Shown: in pieces, positions 42,100 to 52,621 of the stretch
Position numbering within the stretch: position 1 is the first letter of the stretch
Layout: each line of letters opens with the position of its first letter
From: Parashewanella sp965200795
GTDB taxonomy: Bacteria; Pseudomonadota; Gammaproteobacteria; Enterobacterales; Shewanellaceae
Reading direction: 5' to 3'
NCBI GenBank assembly: GCA_965200795.1
Contig: CBDAVB010000008.1
Location: forward strand, 1 to 64,000
Length of the DNA: 64,000 bases
Position numbers and translations under genes: made by a program
The notes under the pieces: model-generated
The model's input: the letters and a program-made list of their open reading frames with translations, nothing else
Database searches by the model: none
Told to the model about the DNA's origin: nothing

Positions 42100-43196
42100 T
42101 ATTCAATATCTCCAAATTTCGATCTAAGCTTGGCTTGTTGCTGGCGTTGATAAGCTTCCATTTGCAGTGCGACTTGTCTAGCAATCTCTTGAGTATCCAT
42201 ACCAGGCGAGGCATAGATAGTAATTGGCGCATTAATTGACGCATCAATATGAACAGGTTGAGACTGACGTTTTGCCGCTGTTTGCACATTCGTCGGTTGC
42301 TTCAACTGTGAGCCAGATACAAAGGCAGGTTTAGCCGCTGCTGGCATACTGGTGGCACCGACAACCATAGCCGTACCCGCCATGGCTTTACCGACTTTTC
42401 TAACTTGCTTAAGTGGTTCACCTTGGCTGCGATTGATACCGACATTCAAACCTTGCATGGTTTGGTCGCCCATGGTCGCAAATACTTTACTGGGTGACGC
42501 AATACCAAGGGTTTCTTTAAACCAACTTATTGCACCGCTTCCTGCGCCATAGATAGCTTCTTTAACGGATGCAAGTTTATTAGTGATACCTTTTACAAGT
42601 CCGTCCATCGTCATTTCGCCTAAGCTCATAAACTTAGCGGGTAAGCCTGTAAAGAAAGCAACAATGCCATTAAAGTTATTGGTGATTAATCCCAGCGGAG
42701 TCCAACCAAATATCGTTTTAAGCACATTAAAACCCGCATTAGCATAGCCTTTGATGGTTTCCCAAAATCCACCCATCCAAGAAGAGATTGCACCAAAGTT
42801 ATTGACGACCATTCCTAACGGTGTCCAACCAAATATCGTTTTAAGCACATTAAAACCCGCATTAGCATAGCCTTTGATGGTTTCCCAAAATCCACCCATC
42901 CAAGAAGAGATTGCACCAAAGTTATTGACGACCATTCCTAACGGAGTCCAACCAAATATCGTTTTAAGCACATTAAAACCCGCATTAGCATAGCCTTTGA
43001 TGGTTTCCCAAAATCCACCCATCCAAGAAGAGATTGCACCAAAGTTATTGACGACCATTCCTAACGGAGTCCAACCAAATATCGTTTTAAGCACATTAAA
43101 ACCCGCATTAGCATAGCCTTTGATGTATAGTGGACCCCACTGTCAAGACAGTAAATCAACAAATTTAAGTTAAGTCCTGGCAGTGGTTTAAAGCCC

Positions 43197-44030
43197 TCAT
43201 GCAAAGTGAATTGCCTGAGGAGTTTTATAACTCAACGACTGGTGTAATCGCTCAGTGTTGTAAAACTCAAAGTACTCATCCAGTCCTGTATAAAGCTCCG
43301 GAACAGTTTGAAATTCATGCGTATACAGCCATTCATGCTTGACGGAGCGCCACAGTCTCTCGACAAAAATGTTATCCAGCGCTCGCCCTTTTCCGTCCAT
43401 GCTAATGCGTATTTCCCTTTCCTGAAGAGGTGCCAGAAAATCATTGCTGGTAAACTGGCAACCTTGGTCAGTGTTGAATATATCAGGCTCACCTCGTTCC
43501 AAAGCACGATCTAGCGCATGAATACAGAAATCAGCATCCAGTGTGTTCGATAGCTCCCAGCTGACTACGTAACGACTGTACCAGTCAATGATGGCAACCA
43601 GATACATAAACCCATGAGGCATCGGACAGTAAGTAATATCAGTACTCCACACCTGATTAGGTCTCACGATATTAACGCCGTTCAACAAATATGGGTAGAC
43701 CTTATGCTCCTTGTTTCTCAGGCTCGTGCCTGGCTTTGGTCCGACAGCCTGTATGCCCATCAGTCTCATAAGTCGCTGTATACGCTTCCTGTTGACCGGA
43801 AAACCCTGTTCATTCAGCCATGCAGTTATCTTACGACTGCCGTAAAACGGTGTACGTGTATACTGCTCATCGATGAGCCTCATCAGATCCAGGTTTTCAG
43901 GACTTTCCAGAGCTGGAGAAACTTGGTAATACCAGCTTGACCTGTTTAACCCGATCAGCTCACATTGACGCTGAATACTGATCTTCGAGTGACCCGGATC
44001 TATGCATCCCCGTTTGTCATCAATGGACAT
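43197..44030 (-). CDS. IS3-family orfB (copy 3), intact
   Basis: This 277-residue protein has the same sequence as copy 2, with the DDE motifs STDITY, NTDQGCQF and ERLWRSVKHE. Confidence 0.95.
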   Translation of the reverse strand: MSIDDKRGCIDPGHSKISIQRQCELIGLNRSSWYYQVSPALESPENLDLMRLIDEQYTRTPFYGSRKITAWLNEQGFPVNRKRIQRLMRLMGIQAVGPKPGTSLRNKEHKVYPYLLNGVNIVRPNQVWSTDITYCPMPHGFMYLVAIIDWYSRYVVSWELSNTLDADFCIHALDRALERGEPDIFNTDQGCQFTSNDFLAPLQEREIRISMDGKGRALDNIFVERLWRSVKHEWLYTHEFQTVPELYTGLDEYFEFYNTERLHQSLSYKTPQAIHFA

Positions 44031-44304
44031 TGCCAGATTTTTTTTTCAACCAGTCCAGCTCCATTTTAAGCCGTCCGATCTCCTGATACAGTGGTGCTGT
44101 GAGCGCATCTGGATCTACCTCTGGTCGTATCCTGCCGAAGACCTCTGGAACCCCTTGGAGTAGCTGTCGCTTCCACTGGCTAACCTGAACGGCTGCAACT
44201 TCATGTTCGCTTGCCAGCTGGTTTATGGTCTTGTCCCCCTTGTAGGCCTCCAGTGCTACTTGAGCCTTAAATTCGGGCTTATGTCGTTTTCTTTTTGCTG
44301 CCAT
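44020..44304 (-). CDS. IS3-family orfA (copy 3)
   Basis: This 94-residue HTH subunit is identical to copies 1 and 2 and overlaps orfB by 11 nt at the A9 slippery run. Confidence 0.92.
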   Translation of the reverse strand: MAAKRKRHKPEFKAQVALEAYKGDKTINQLASEHEVAAVQVSQWKRQLLQGVPEVFGRIRPEVDPDALTAPLYQEIGRLKMELDWLKKKSGNVH

Positions 44305-46604
44305 GATTCCCTCCTAAAGGGTTATCTTACAGCCAGAAAACTTAACTTAGCTACCTGTCCAGTTTATGGGGTCCATCATAATGGTTTCCCAAAATCCACC
44401 CATCCAAGAAGAGATTGCACCAAAGTTATTGACGACCATTCCTAACGGTGTCCAACCAAATATCGTTTTAAGCACATTAAAACCCGCATTAGCATAGCCT
44501 TTGATGGTTTCCCAAAATCCACCCATCCAAGAAGAGATTGCGCCAAAGTTATTGACGACCATTCCTAACGGTGTCCAACCAAATACCACTTTGAAAAAGT
44601 CCCAAGCTTTAGCCGCATAACCTTTAACGCCTTCCCAGAAACTAGCCATCCATGTTTTGACTGTATCCCAGTTTTGAACCAGCTTGTAACCAGCGTAAAT
44701 CAAACCGCCAACTGCGGCAGTTATACCAAGTATGATCCAAGTGATAGGGTTAGCGAGTAAGGCCATACCCGCTTTTAGTGTTGCTAGACCAAACGTTTTC
44801 ATAGCCAAACCAGCTTTACCCAATGCAGGTGCAATAGCTGTAAACCCTTTACTAAATAGAGGTAAATGCTTAATCCCTAAAACTGACATACCGTATTTCA
44901 TCATTGCCAGCGGACCTAATAAGCCAGCAATCATAACTGTGATTGTGCCGCCCACGGTTGCAACTACAGCTAAGGTTGCTGCTAGTTTTAATAAAGTGGC
45001 GGTTAGCTCTGGGTTGGCTTTCATCCAACTACCAACGCCACGAACTGCGGCAGTGATATCTTGAATAAAGGTCCGAATACCAGAATTGTTACCTTCAAAC
45101 GCTTCAATGCCGATATCATCCCAAGCCGAAGACAGCGACTGCAGATCACCTTTGGCATTATCAGCCATGATTTTTGCAACCTTGGCATTTTCACCTGCCG
45201 CATTTTTAAGTACATCAGTAAAGGCTTTAATTGCGCCATCACCTTGCTGCTTAATCAGTTCGCTTACACCAGTACCAGCTTCTTCACCAAAGATAGTTTT
45301 TAATACGCCCGCACGGTCAGCATTACCCATGGTCTTTGTAGCTTTAACCACGTCCTGCAGTATTTCAGGAATAGGGCGCAAGTTGCCTGTTGCGTCTTTT
45401 GTTTTAAGCCCGAGTTGTTCCATCGCATCTGCAGCAGGTCCACTTTGGCTAGATAAACGGTTAAGCATGGCACGCAATACCGTGCCGCCTTGACTGGCCT
45501 GAATACCGACATTACCCAATAGCCCTGACATTGCCGCCGCTTCTTCAACGCTAATGCCTAAATCCCTTGCTGCAGGTGCCACATACTTCATGGTTTCACC
45601 GAGCATGGTCAGGTTTACATTGGCTCTTGTGGTTGTAGCGGTGAGTACATCACCTAAGCGCCCCATCTGATCGGCTTTAAGTCCGAAGCCTGAAAGAATG
45701 TTTGATGCAATATCAGAGGTTGTAGCCAAGTCTGTATCGTTAGCTTTAGCTAAATCCAACATACCAGGCATGGCTTGTTTAATTGACTTGGCATCAAAGC
45801 CCGCCATAGCAAGGAAAGATTGACCTTGTGATACATCGTTAGCGGTAAAGCTGGTGTTTGCGCCTAACTCTCTAGCCTGTTGTCTCAAGGCTTTTAGTGC
45901 AGGGTCGTTTTTATCCAGGCGTGTCAGTGCCTGAACTTTTGATTGTGCAGCAGTAAAATCTAATCCTGGTTGCACAAACTGAGCACCAGCGTATAACGCA
46001 GCTGAACCCGTAGCGGTGCTGATAGCGCCATTGGTTGCTAAGTTACCTTGTAAATTACGGGTTTTGTCTAATTTGCTGCGAGCTGCGTTCAGCCGCTTTT
46101 GCTGTTGTGCAACTTGTCTTAGATGATTTTTTTGTGCGACTAATTGCTGATTAGCTTGTGATAAGTCTTTGGTTAAAGAACGTTGATGTGAAGATAGTTT
46201 ACGGGTATCGATACCAGCAGAGCGTAAAGCTTCACGCTGCTGGTGCTGAGTCGCTGTTAACCGTTTAACTTTGGTGTTCAGTTTAACGGTTACACTTCTG
46301 GCTGCTTCAAACTCTTTGGTTAATGCCTTGCTTGGGGCTTTGCTCTGCTCCATTTCTTGAGCAAGGCGCTTAACTTTCTCTTGAGCTTGTTTCAGTTCTT
46401 GCGAAGTGATCCCCAATGATTTGCTGATTTTACGATAACCATCAATTGTCGATGATTGCTTATTCAGCATCTTCACACGTTCTTGAGTTTGCTTTAGCTG
46501 TTCAGTGGTTTTATTGCTGGCACTACGTATTTTTTTTAACGGTGCCGTTAACTTATCTATACCATTCAGTAAAAGTTTTAACTCAAGATTTTGTGCCATT
46601 GTAT

Positions 46605-46739
46605 TTACTCTGCTTGTTCTGGATTATTCACTTGGTTCCAACGAGTAATGGCTTTTTCTCGCCATTCCATTAACTCGTGAACTTCAAGTTCGTTCATTTC
46701 ACTCAATTGCCAGCGGAACACCATGGCAATATCAGCCAT
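46605..46739 (-). CDS. E': P2 gpE'-like tail assembly protein (frameshift extension of gpE)
   Basis: The frame from the ATG at 46739 reads MADIAMVFRWQLSEMNELEV and continues HELMEWREKAITRW, the GpE' family pattern (MADIAMVFhW...ELMEWRE). In P2 it is made as a -1 frameshift extension of gpE. Here T_TTT_TTC on the coding strand (46796-46790) allows that shift, and the -1 frame is open from there (FFHSREYEGLTFPEYVDEA). It is needed for tail assembly around the tape measure. Confidence 0.85.
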   Translation of the reverse strand: MADIAMVFRWQLSEMNELEVHELMEWREKAITRWNQVNNPEQAE

Positions 46740-46765
46740 GGCTTCATCGACATATTCAGGAAAGG

Positions 46766-47050
46766 TTAATCCTTCATACTCTCTGGAATGAAAAAATTTG
46801 TCGTTTCACCTGCAAGCAAAACAAGATTTTCTGTTTCTAACGCTTCAACATCTGGCTTGGTAAGAATCGGATCACTGATTCGCGGCAGTAATGTTGATAC
46901 GGCGTTTACATCCATATTCAGCAAATCAGCGATGGCTAAGCCACGCAATTCACCTGCTTTGGGCTTACGAAGTTTGATTTCTTCAATCTTGGTTTCGCCA
47001 CGTTTGATTGGGCTGTCAAGTTTTACGGTTTTGAATTCAGTTTTAGACAT
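46766..47050 (-). CDS. E: P2 gpE-like tail assembly chaperone
   Basis: This 94-residue protein contains LDSPIKRGETKIEEIKLRKP followed by KAGELRGL, typical of the P2 gpE / phage_TAC_7 family. The -1 slippery heptamer T_TTT_TTC near its 3' end produces gpE+E'. It lies between the tube and tape measure genes as in P2. Confidence 0.9.
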   Translation of the reverse strand: MSKTEFKTVKLDSPIKRGETKIEEIKLRKPKAGELRGLAIADLLNMDVNAVSTLLPRISDPILTKPDVEALETENLVLLAGETTNFFIPESMKD

Positions 47051-47144
47051 TGTTAGACCCTCAATTGTCTTAGTTCATGTTTTAAAAAAGACCCGTTGGC
47101 TTTTATCAAGCTTCACGGGCCAATGTTGGGAGTTGATGGAAATG

Positions 47145-47660
47145 TTATAGGCCGATGGCTCGACGATGTGCAGCCATAAGGTCCTCACCGTCAACAAAGT
47201 GAATACCGTTGACTAAATCAATTTCAACCACGGTTTCACCGTCTACGACTTCTTTGTAGTAGGTGTTAGTCATGGTGCATTTAGTCTGGCTGTTATCACC
47301 TTGCTTATAAGTGCCACGGTCGAGTTCTTTGAAGCGGCCACGCTGGATGATTTCGACAGACTGAACTTCACCTGTGTCGTCACGCTGGAATGAACCCGCA
47401 AAACGAAGTTGAAAACCATCAACGGATGCAGAAGCAGACTGTCTAACAACATCGGCTTCATAACCACCTAAGGTGAACTCGGTATCAATCGCACCGTCAT
47501 CAAGCCCTAAATCAACATCAACCGCACCAGCCATGCCGGCACCATAATACTTTTCAAATTTGTTGGTGAGTTTCGCCGGAGTGAAGTCTTCAGCGACGCC
47601 TACCCAGTTGTTACCGTCACCAAACAGGTTTAACTTTTTTAACTTTCTTGGTAATGCCAT
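47145..47660 (-). CDS. FII: P2 gpFII-like major tail tube protein
   Basis: In this 171-residue protein the N-terminus MALPRKLKKLNLFGDGNNWV and later VDLGLDDGAIDTEFTLGGYE match gpFII. It forms the inner tube of the contractile tail. It follows the sheath gene by 10 bp. Confidence 0.92.
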   Translation of the reverse strand: MALPRKLKKLNLFGDGNNWVGVAEDFTPAKLTNKFEKYYGAGMAGAVDVDLGLDDGAIDTEFTLGGYEADVVRQSASASVDGFQLRFAGSFQRDDTGEVQSVEIIQRGRFKELDRGTYKQGDNSQTKCTMTNTYYKEVVDGETVVEIDLVNGIHFVDGEDLMAAHRRAIGL

Positions 47661-48758
47661 GTTTCAATCCTTATGCAGCGGCAACGGCTGCGGCGAAGTC
47701 AACCAAATAACGGTCAGTGATTTTTTGGCGGAAGGTTAAATCTTCCAGCGGTGGCACTGGTGTGTAGTCGTAATCGATATACAACTTACCCGCTTTTAAA
47801 GTGTCTTTATCGTTGATGTCTTCGTTGTACCAAGCTTGAGCATCAATGATGTAACCATTGGTTTTAAGCTCACGGAACTTGGCATTGATACCTTCAACAA
47901 TATCTTTTACCAAAGTTGGTGTTAGCGGTTTATCCACCGCCCACATATGCGCTTCGGCTACCGTGTCCGCAAGAATTTGTGCAGTTCGGGTGTAGTTTTC
48001 AAACTGGAAAAGCGGATCGCTAGAACAAGTACGGGAACCCCAGAAACGGAAACCGTTGTGGTTAATCAGGGTAGTGACTTCATTGGCATTTAAATAACCC
48101 GCATCGGTCGCAGGGTCTTGTAAGTCCCAGAATATCGGCTTGCTGGTCCCCGTTACGCCATTAACGGCAACATTTGATAGGGTTTTATGCCAGCCAACTT
48201 CTTTATCAATCTTGGCACGTAAACCTAATGCTCTGGCGGTAGCAAATGCTGGTTGGTCAGCTGCAGCTGCAACATTGAATGCAACAAAGTCAGGATGAAC
48301 CACCATGACCTCACGGGCGCCGAAGTTATCTCGGTAGGTTGCCGCTTCTTCTTTTGTTTTACAGTTGTGGGCTGCGACATAAGTAAAGCCACGCAGCTTT
48401 TGAGCCGTAGCTACAAGTTCAACGGCAACAGGTAGGCTGTCCAATCCTGGTGCGCCGATAATGCGAGGTTTAACTTTTAACTGTGACTGAGCGCCCAGTA
48501 AAGCTTTAATGCCTGTTAGATCACCTTCTGCGGTTGTGGTACCAATAACATTAGCATTGGTTTTGGCTTCGTCGTCACCTTGGGCGACACGAACGACAAC
48601 TGTTAAGGTGTTTACTTGGTCGGCAATCGCTTGCAGTGATTTTTTTAGCGTGCCTTGGGTGCCTGCTTTCCCAATGGCGGTTTGCACATTAGTAAGCAAA
48701 ACAGGCTTGTTGAGTGGGAATTGTGTTGCATCAGCATCTTCTGCCGTGGCCACTAAGC

Positions 48759-50051
48759 GAGGGCGTTCAAAATTCTGTGTCAGCCTAAATTCTAAATTTC
48801 TAATACGTTATCCAATCTGCCTTCAAAATGGATTGCAAATTGTGACAATGCTAGCCTCCAATTTTGGACTGGCATTGTCCACTTTTTAGAGGCATTCAAT
48901 ATTCCCGCATAAAGCAATTTTAGCAAGCTGTTTTCATTTGGAAATGCCCCTTTTGTTTTGGTGAGTTTCCTAAACTGGCGATGTACGGCTTCAATCGCAT
49001 TGGTCGTGTAAATCACTCGACGTACATATTCTGGATATTTGAAGTAAACGGACAAGTTCTCCCACTTTCTGCGCCAAGAGTCGATAACGATTGGATACTG
49101 GCTACCCCATTTGTTTTCCAGCTCATCTAAAGCCGTTTCAGCAGCCGATTTACTTGTCGCTCTGTAAACCGGCTTTAAATCAGCCATAAACGCCTTTTGA
49201 TGCTTAGATGCCACATACTTCATTGAGTTGCGTACCTGATGAATTACGCAAAGCTGAACTTCTGTCTCCGGGTAAATGCTGGCAATAGCTTCAGGAAAAC
49301 CGTTTAACCCGTCAACACAAGCAATTAAGATATCCTTAACACCACGATTATGAAGATCGGTCAGTACCGAAAGCCAATAATTAGCACCTTCTGACTCTGA
49401 AAGATACAGGCCAAGTAACTCTTTCTTACCTTCGAGATTAACGCCTAGAATCGTGTAAATAGCCTTACTGACATAGCGACCATTGTCTTTGACTTTATAG
49501 TGAATCGCATCCAGCCAAATAATTGGATAGACCTCGTCTAAACTGCGTTGCTGCCATTCTTTGAGCTGAGGAATAAGCTGATCGGTCACAGCCGTCAAAC
49601 TGGCTTCTGAAAGCTCTAAACCATACAAATCAGCCACATGAGATTTGATATCACGATAACTCATACCCATTGAAAACATTGACAAAATCTTACGATCAAT
49701 TTCATCAGAGAGCTTAGTTTGATTTTTTTTGACAAGCTGAGGCTCAAAGTTGCCGGCTCTGTCTCTTGGCGTTTCTAACTCAAATTCGCCAACTGAAGAT
49801 TTAACGGTTTTTTTACTAAAACCATTTCTTCGATTGGGCTCAAGATCTGAGTCTAAATGTTGATCAAGTTCTGCTTTAAGCGCTGCTTCTGTTAGTTGTT
49901 TGATTAAAGGGGTGAGAACACCATCCGCACCAGTTAAACCTTTACCTGATTGAAGTTGTTCTAAAGCTTTATTGAAATCGAAATTTTGAGTCATTATGTC
50001 ATTCCTGTTTTTGACATTTTACCGAAATGACACAGATTTCTAAACACTACC
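48759..50051 (-). mobile_element. IS256-family element, copy D (intact, 1293 bp)
   Basis: It is flanked by CACTAAGC at 48751-48758 and 50052-50059, within the sheath gene. Confidence 0.95.
48792..49994 (-). CDS. IS256-family transposase (copy D), intact
   Basis: This 400-residue protein is identical to copies B, C and E. It is co-directional with the disrupted sheath gene. Confidence 0.95.
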   Translation of the reverse strand: MTQNFDFNKALEQLQSGKGLTGADGVLTPLIKQLTEAALKAELDQHLDSDLEPNRRNGFSKKTVKSSVGEFELETPRDRAGNFEPQLVKKNQTKLSDEIDRKILSMFSMGMSYRDIKSHVADLYGLELSEASLTAVTDQLIPQLKEWQQRSLDEVYPIIWLDAIHYKVKDNGRYVSKAIYTILGVNLEGKKELLGLYLSESEGANYWLSVLTDLHNRGVKDILIACVDGLNGFPEAIASIYPETEVQLCVIHQVRNSMKYVASKHQKAFMADLKPVYRATSKSAAETALDELENKWGSQYPIVIDSWRRKWENLSVYFKYPEYVRRVIYTTNAIEAVHRQFRKLTKTKGAFPNENSLLKLLYAGILNASKKWTMPVQNWRLALSQFAIHFEGRLDNVLEI

Positions 50052-50144
50052 CACTAAGCCAACGACTGCAGTCGATACGGTTCGAATTGTTCGAGTACCT
50101 TCATTGATTTCAATGACTCGTACTCCATGGTGATAATCCATAAG

Positions 50145-50219
50145 TTAGCTCCGGTGCTTTTTACTATGCGGTTTTGCAAAACTTAGCAGTGAGTAGATTG
50201 CTAAGGGCACCAGAGCTAA
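50145..50219 (-). promoter_or_regulatory. Nested inverted repeats in the sheath-gene leader
   Basis: Outer arms TTAGCTCCGGTGC (50145-50157) and GCACCAGAGCTAA (50207-50219) pair at 12 of 13 positions. Inner arms CTTAGCA (50182-50188) and TGCTAAG (50199-50205) pair perfectly. TTTTGCAAAA (50172-50181) is a third palindrome. The gpFI GGAG ribosome site lies in the outer stem. This could be a terminator-like or translation-controlling structure before the abundant sheath and tube genes. Confidence 0.45.
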
Positions 50220-50256
50220 GCCAGCCTTTTATGGGGTATAACAGGCTGGATAGTGG

Positions 50257-50544
50257 TTAAGCAGCTGTGTTTTCTGGTAATGGATAACGAGCTTTGATTT
50301 CAGCGACCTTAGCTCGCCAAGCCGTTTCTCGCTCGGGAGTTTGGTCATATTGCCATTCCATGTAGAGTGGGTCGGCTTCAAGTCTATAAGCGTCTAATCT
50401 AGCAACTTTCACTTCATGTGCCATTTGCTTATTAATTGCATCAACAATCTCAGTGTCAGGGATACCAAGCTCTTTTAACTCCGCATCGGAATAACCTTGG
50501 TATTTAGCACCGTTATGTACCAATTGTCTAACTATCATAACCAT
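50257..50544 (-). CDS. Tail fibre assembly chaperone-like protein (95 aa)
   Basis: It contains HNGAKYQGYSDAELKELGIP and ADPLYMEWQYDQTPERETAW followed by RAKVAEIKARYPLP. This pattern is common in small proteins directly downstream of tail fibre genes in marine P2-like phages. It starts 3 bp after the fibre stop. A chaperone role for the fibre is inferred from position. Confidence 0.55.
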   Translation of the reverse strand: MVMIVRQLVHNGAKYQGYSDAELKELGIPDTEIVDAINKQMAHEVKVARLDAYRLEADPLYMEWQYDQTPERETAWRAKVAEIKARYPLPENTAA

Positions 50545-50869
50545 TCCTTAATTTAATATTACAACTGAACCTAACTTACTCTTCATTCCCGGTGTTCTAT
50601 CTATTGGTCTATCAATATTTGCAATACAAGTAGAACCATTTCCCGAAATTATATAAGCCGCTTTCCCAATGAATTGAGGAAGTTCAGCACCTAAAGCAGA
50701 AAATGCATTGTAATCATTAGGTGCTTTCATGATAGAACGATTTGGAGTATCGAAAACAATTAGTGGTAATCGAAGTGCAATATTACCTCCACCATGGAAA
50801 ATTGAGTTATCAACGGATGTATCAAACTCTTTTCCTTCAAATGTGTACACCACATTGTTAATAAAGAGG

Positions 50870-52162
50870 GAGGGCGTTCAAAATTCTGTGTCAGCCTAAA
50901 TTCTAAATTTCTAATACGTTATCCAATCTGCCTTCAAAATGGATTGCAAATTGTGACAATGCTAGCCTCCAATTTTGGACTGGCATTGTCCACTTTTTAG
51001 AGGCATTCAATATTCCCGCATAAAGCAATTTTAGCAAGCTGTTTTCATTTGGAAATGCCCCTTTTGTTTTGGTGAGTTTCCTAAACTGGCGATGTACGGC
51101 TTCAATCGCATTGGTCGTGTAAATCACTCGACGTACATATTCTGGATATTTGAAGTAAACGGACAAGTTCTCCCACTTTCTGCGCCAAGAGTCGATAACG
51201 ATTGGATACTGGCTACCCCATTTGTTTTCCAGCTCATCTAAAGCCGTTTCAGCAGCCGATTTACTTGTCGCTCTGTAAACCGGCTTTAAATCAGCCATAA
51301 ACGCCTTTTGATGCTTAGATGCCACATACTTCATTGAGTTGCGTACCTGATGAATTACGCAAAGCTGAACTTCTGTCTCCGGGTAAATGCTGGCAATAGC
51401 TTCAGGAAAACCGTTTAACCCGTCAACACAAGCAATTAAGATATCCTTAACACCACGATTATGAAGATCGGTCAGTACCGAAAGCCAATAATTAGCACCT
51501 TCTGACTCTGAAAGATACAGGCCAAGTAACTCTTTCTTACCTTCGAGATTAACGCCTAGAATCGTGTAAATAGCCTTACTGACATAGCGACCATTGTCTT
51601 TGACTTTATAGTGAATCGCATCCAGCCAAATAATTGGATAGACCTCGTCTAAACTGCGTTGCTGCCATTCTTTGAGCTGAGGAATAAGCTGATCGGTCAC
51701 AGCCGTCAAACTGGCTTCTGAAAGCTCTAAACCATACAAATCAGCCACATGAGATTTGATATCACGATAACTCATACCCATTGAAAACATTGACAAAATC
51801 TTACGATCAATTTCATCAGAGAGCTTAGTTTGATTTTTTTTGACAAGCTGAGGCTCAAAGTTGCCGGCTCTGTCTCTTGGCGTTTCTAACTCAAATTCGC
51901 CAACTGAAGATTTAACGGTTTTTTTACTAAAACCATTTCTTCGATTGGGCTCAAGATCTGAGTCTAAATGTTGATCAAGTTCTGCTTTAAGCGCTGCTTC
52001 TGTTAGTTGTTTGATTAAAGGGGTGAGAACACCATCCGCACCAGTTAAACCTTTACCTGATTGAAGTTGTTCTAAAGCTTTATTGAAATCGAAATTTTGA
52101 GTCATTATGTCATTCCTGTTTTTGACATTTTACCGAAATGACACAGATTTCTAAACACTACC
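50870..52162 (-). mobile_element. IS256-family element, copy E (intact, 1293 bp)
   Basis: It is flanked by TAAAGAGG at 50862-50869 and 52163-52170, within the tail fibre gene. It is only 818 bp from copy D and in the same orientation. Confidence 0.95.
50903..52105 (-). CDS. IS256-family transposase (copy E), intact
   Basis: This 400-residue protein is identical to copies B-D. Confidence 0.95.
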   Translation of the reverse strand: MTQNFDFNKALEQLQSGKGLTGADGVLTPLIKQLTEAALKAELDQHLDSDLEPNRRNGFSKKTVKSSVGEFELETPRDRAGNFEPQLVKKNQTKLSDEIDRKILSMFSMGMSYRDIKSHVADLYGLELSEASLTAVTDQLIPQLKEWQQRSLDEVYPIIWLDAIHYKVKDNGRYVSKAIYTILGVNLEGKKELLGLYLSESEGANYWLSVLTDLHNRGVKDILIACVDGLNGFPEAIASIYPETEVQLCVIHQVRNSMKYVASKHQKAFMADLKPVYRATSKSAAETALDELENKWGSQYPIVIDSWRRKWENLSVYFKYPEYVRRVIYTTNAIEAVHRQFRKLTKTKGAFPNENSLLKLLYAGILNASKKWTMPVQNWRLALSQFAIHFEGRLDNVLEI

Positions 52163-52621
52163 TAAAGAGGTTACCAAATAGTTTAGATGTAATTGATGAA
52201 CGAACATCACTGGTTTTGTTAATGTTAATTACACTTGATGTAGACTCTGACCAATTTCCATTAGGGTAGTGATATTGATTAGCTCCTACAATTTGAACGT
52301 TCTCGGCTAAACATCGTGTTAATTCTGTGATGTCATATTTCCCGACCTCTAAGAATATTGCTTGGTTAATGACATTTTTACCTAAACTGATCGCTTTAGC
52401 TATCGTTCGCAATGCATTTTCTCTCGATAGACCATCGTTATTATCTCTACCATTGATGGGGTCAACGTAAAGCTCTAACGAAACTTTTTTGTTGTAATTA
52501 TCATTAACAGTTTCAGCCGCTCTATTTATAATATCTTTTGCTTCTTGCGCCAAAGCCTGACTAGCTGCCGTTTGTTCAGCACTGGCTTGCTCCAGTAATT
52601 TCATTTGCTCGATAACTGTGC

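Larger units (their letters stand above)
43126..44380 (-). mobile_element. IS3-family element, copy 3 (intact, 1255 bp)
   Basis: It is flanked by ATG at 43123-43125 and 44381-44383. It has the same length and ends as copies 1 and 2 and lies inside the tape measure repeat array. Confidence 0.95.
42705..44590 (-). repeat. Tandem 123-bp repeats in the tape measure gene (IS3 inside)
   Basis: There are about five near-identical 123-bp (41-codon) units. Equivalent points recur at about 42705, 42828, 42951 and 43074, and after the IS at about 44450; the two end units diverge. Units differ by only one or a few bases, for example ACGGAG/ACGGTG and GCACC/GCGCC, implying recent expansion. The IS3-family element occupies 43126-44380. 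Confidence 0.9.
42099..46599 (-). pseudogene. T: Tail tape measure protein (gpT-like), split by IS3 copy 3
   Basis: Removing the IS and its ATG duplication restores one frame of 1080 residues. The N-terminal 200 residues are coiled coil, residues 210-480 form the TP901-type tape measure core (FTANDVSQGQSFLAMAGF, GNVGIQASQGGTVLRAML) and hydrophobic stretches follow. A tandem array of 41-residue units (WTPLGMVVNNFGAISSWMGG plus FWETIKGYANAGFNVLKTIFG) lies before the C-terminus. Tape measure length sets tail length, so the repeats would lengthen the tail. The IS sits inside the repeats, so no full-length protein can be made. Confidence 0.92.
47671..50141 (-). pseudogene. FI: P2 gpFI-like tail sheath protein, split by IS256 copy D
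   Basis: The N-terminus MDYHHGVRVIEINEGTRTIR (ATG at 50141, GGAG 8 nt upstream) joins VSTAVVGLVATAEDAD across the IS. Removing the IS and one CACTAAGC copy gives 389 residues, close to the 396 of P2 gpFI. FRFWGSRTCSSDPLFQFENY and LTFRQKITDRYLV are sheath motifs. The insertion at about codon 33 leaves only a headless ORF (47671-48753), so the prophage cannot build a contractile sheath. Confidence 0.93.

Noticed and set aside
42705..44590. CRISPR-like direct repeats
   Set aside because: The repeats are contiguous 123-bp coding units with no spacers, inside the tape measure frame.
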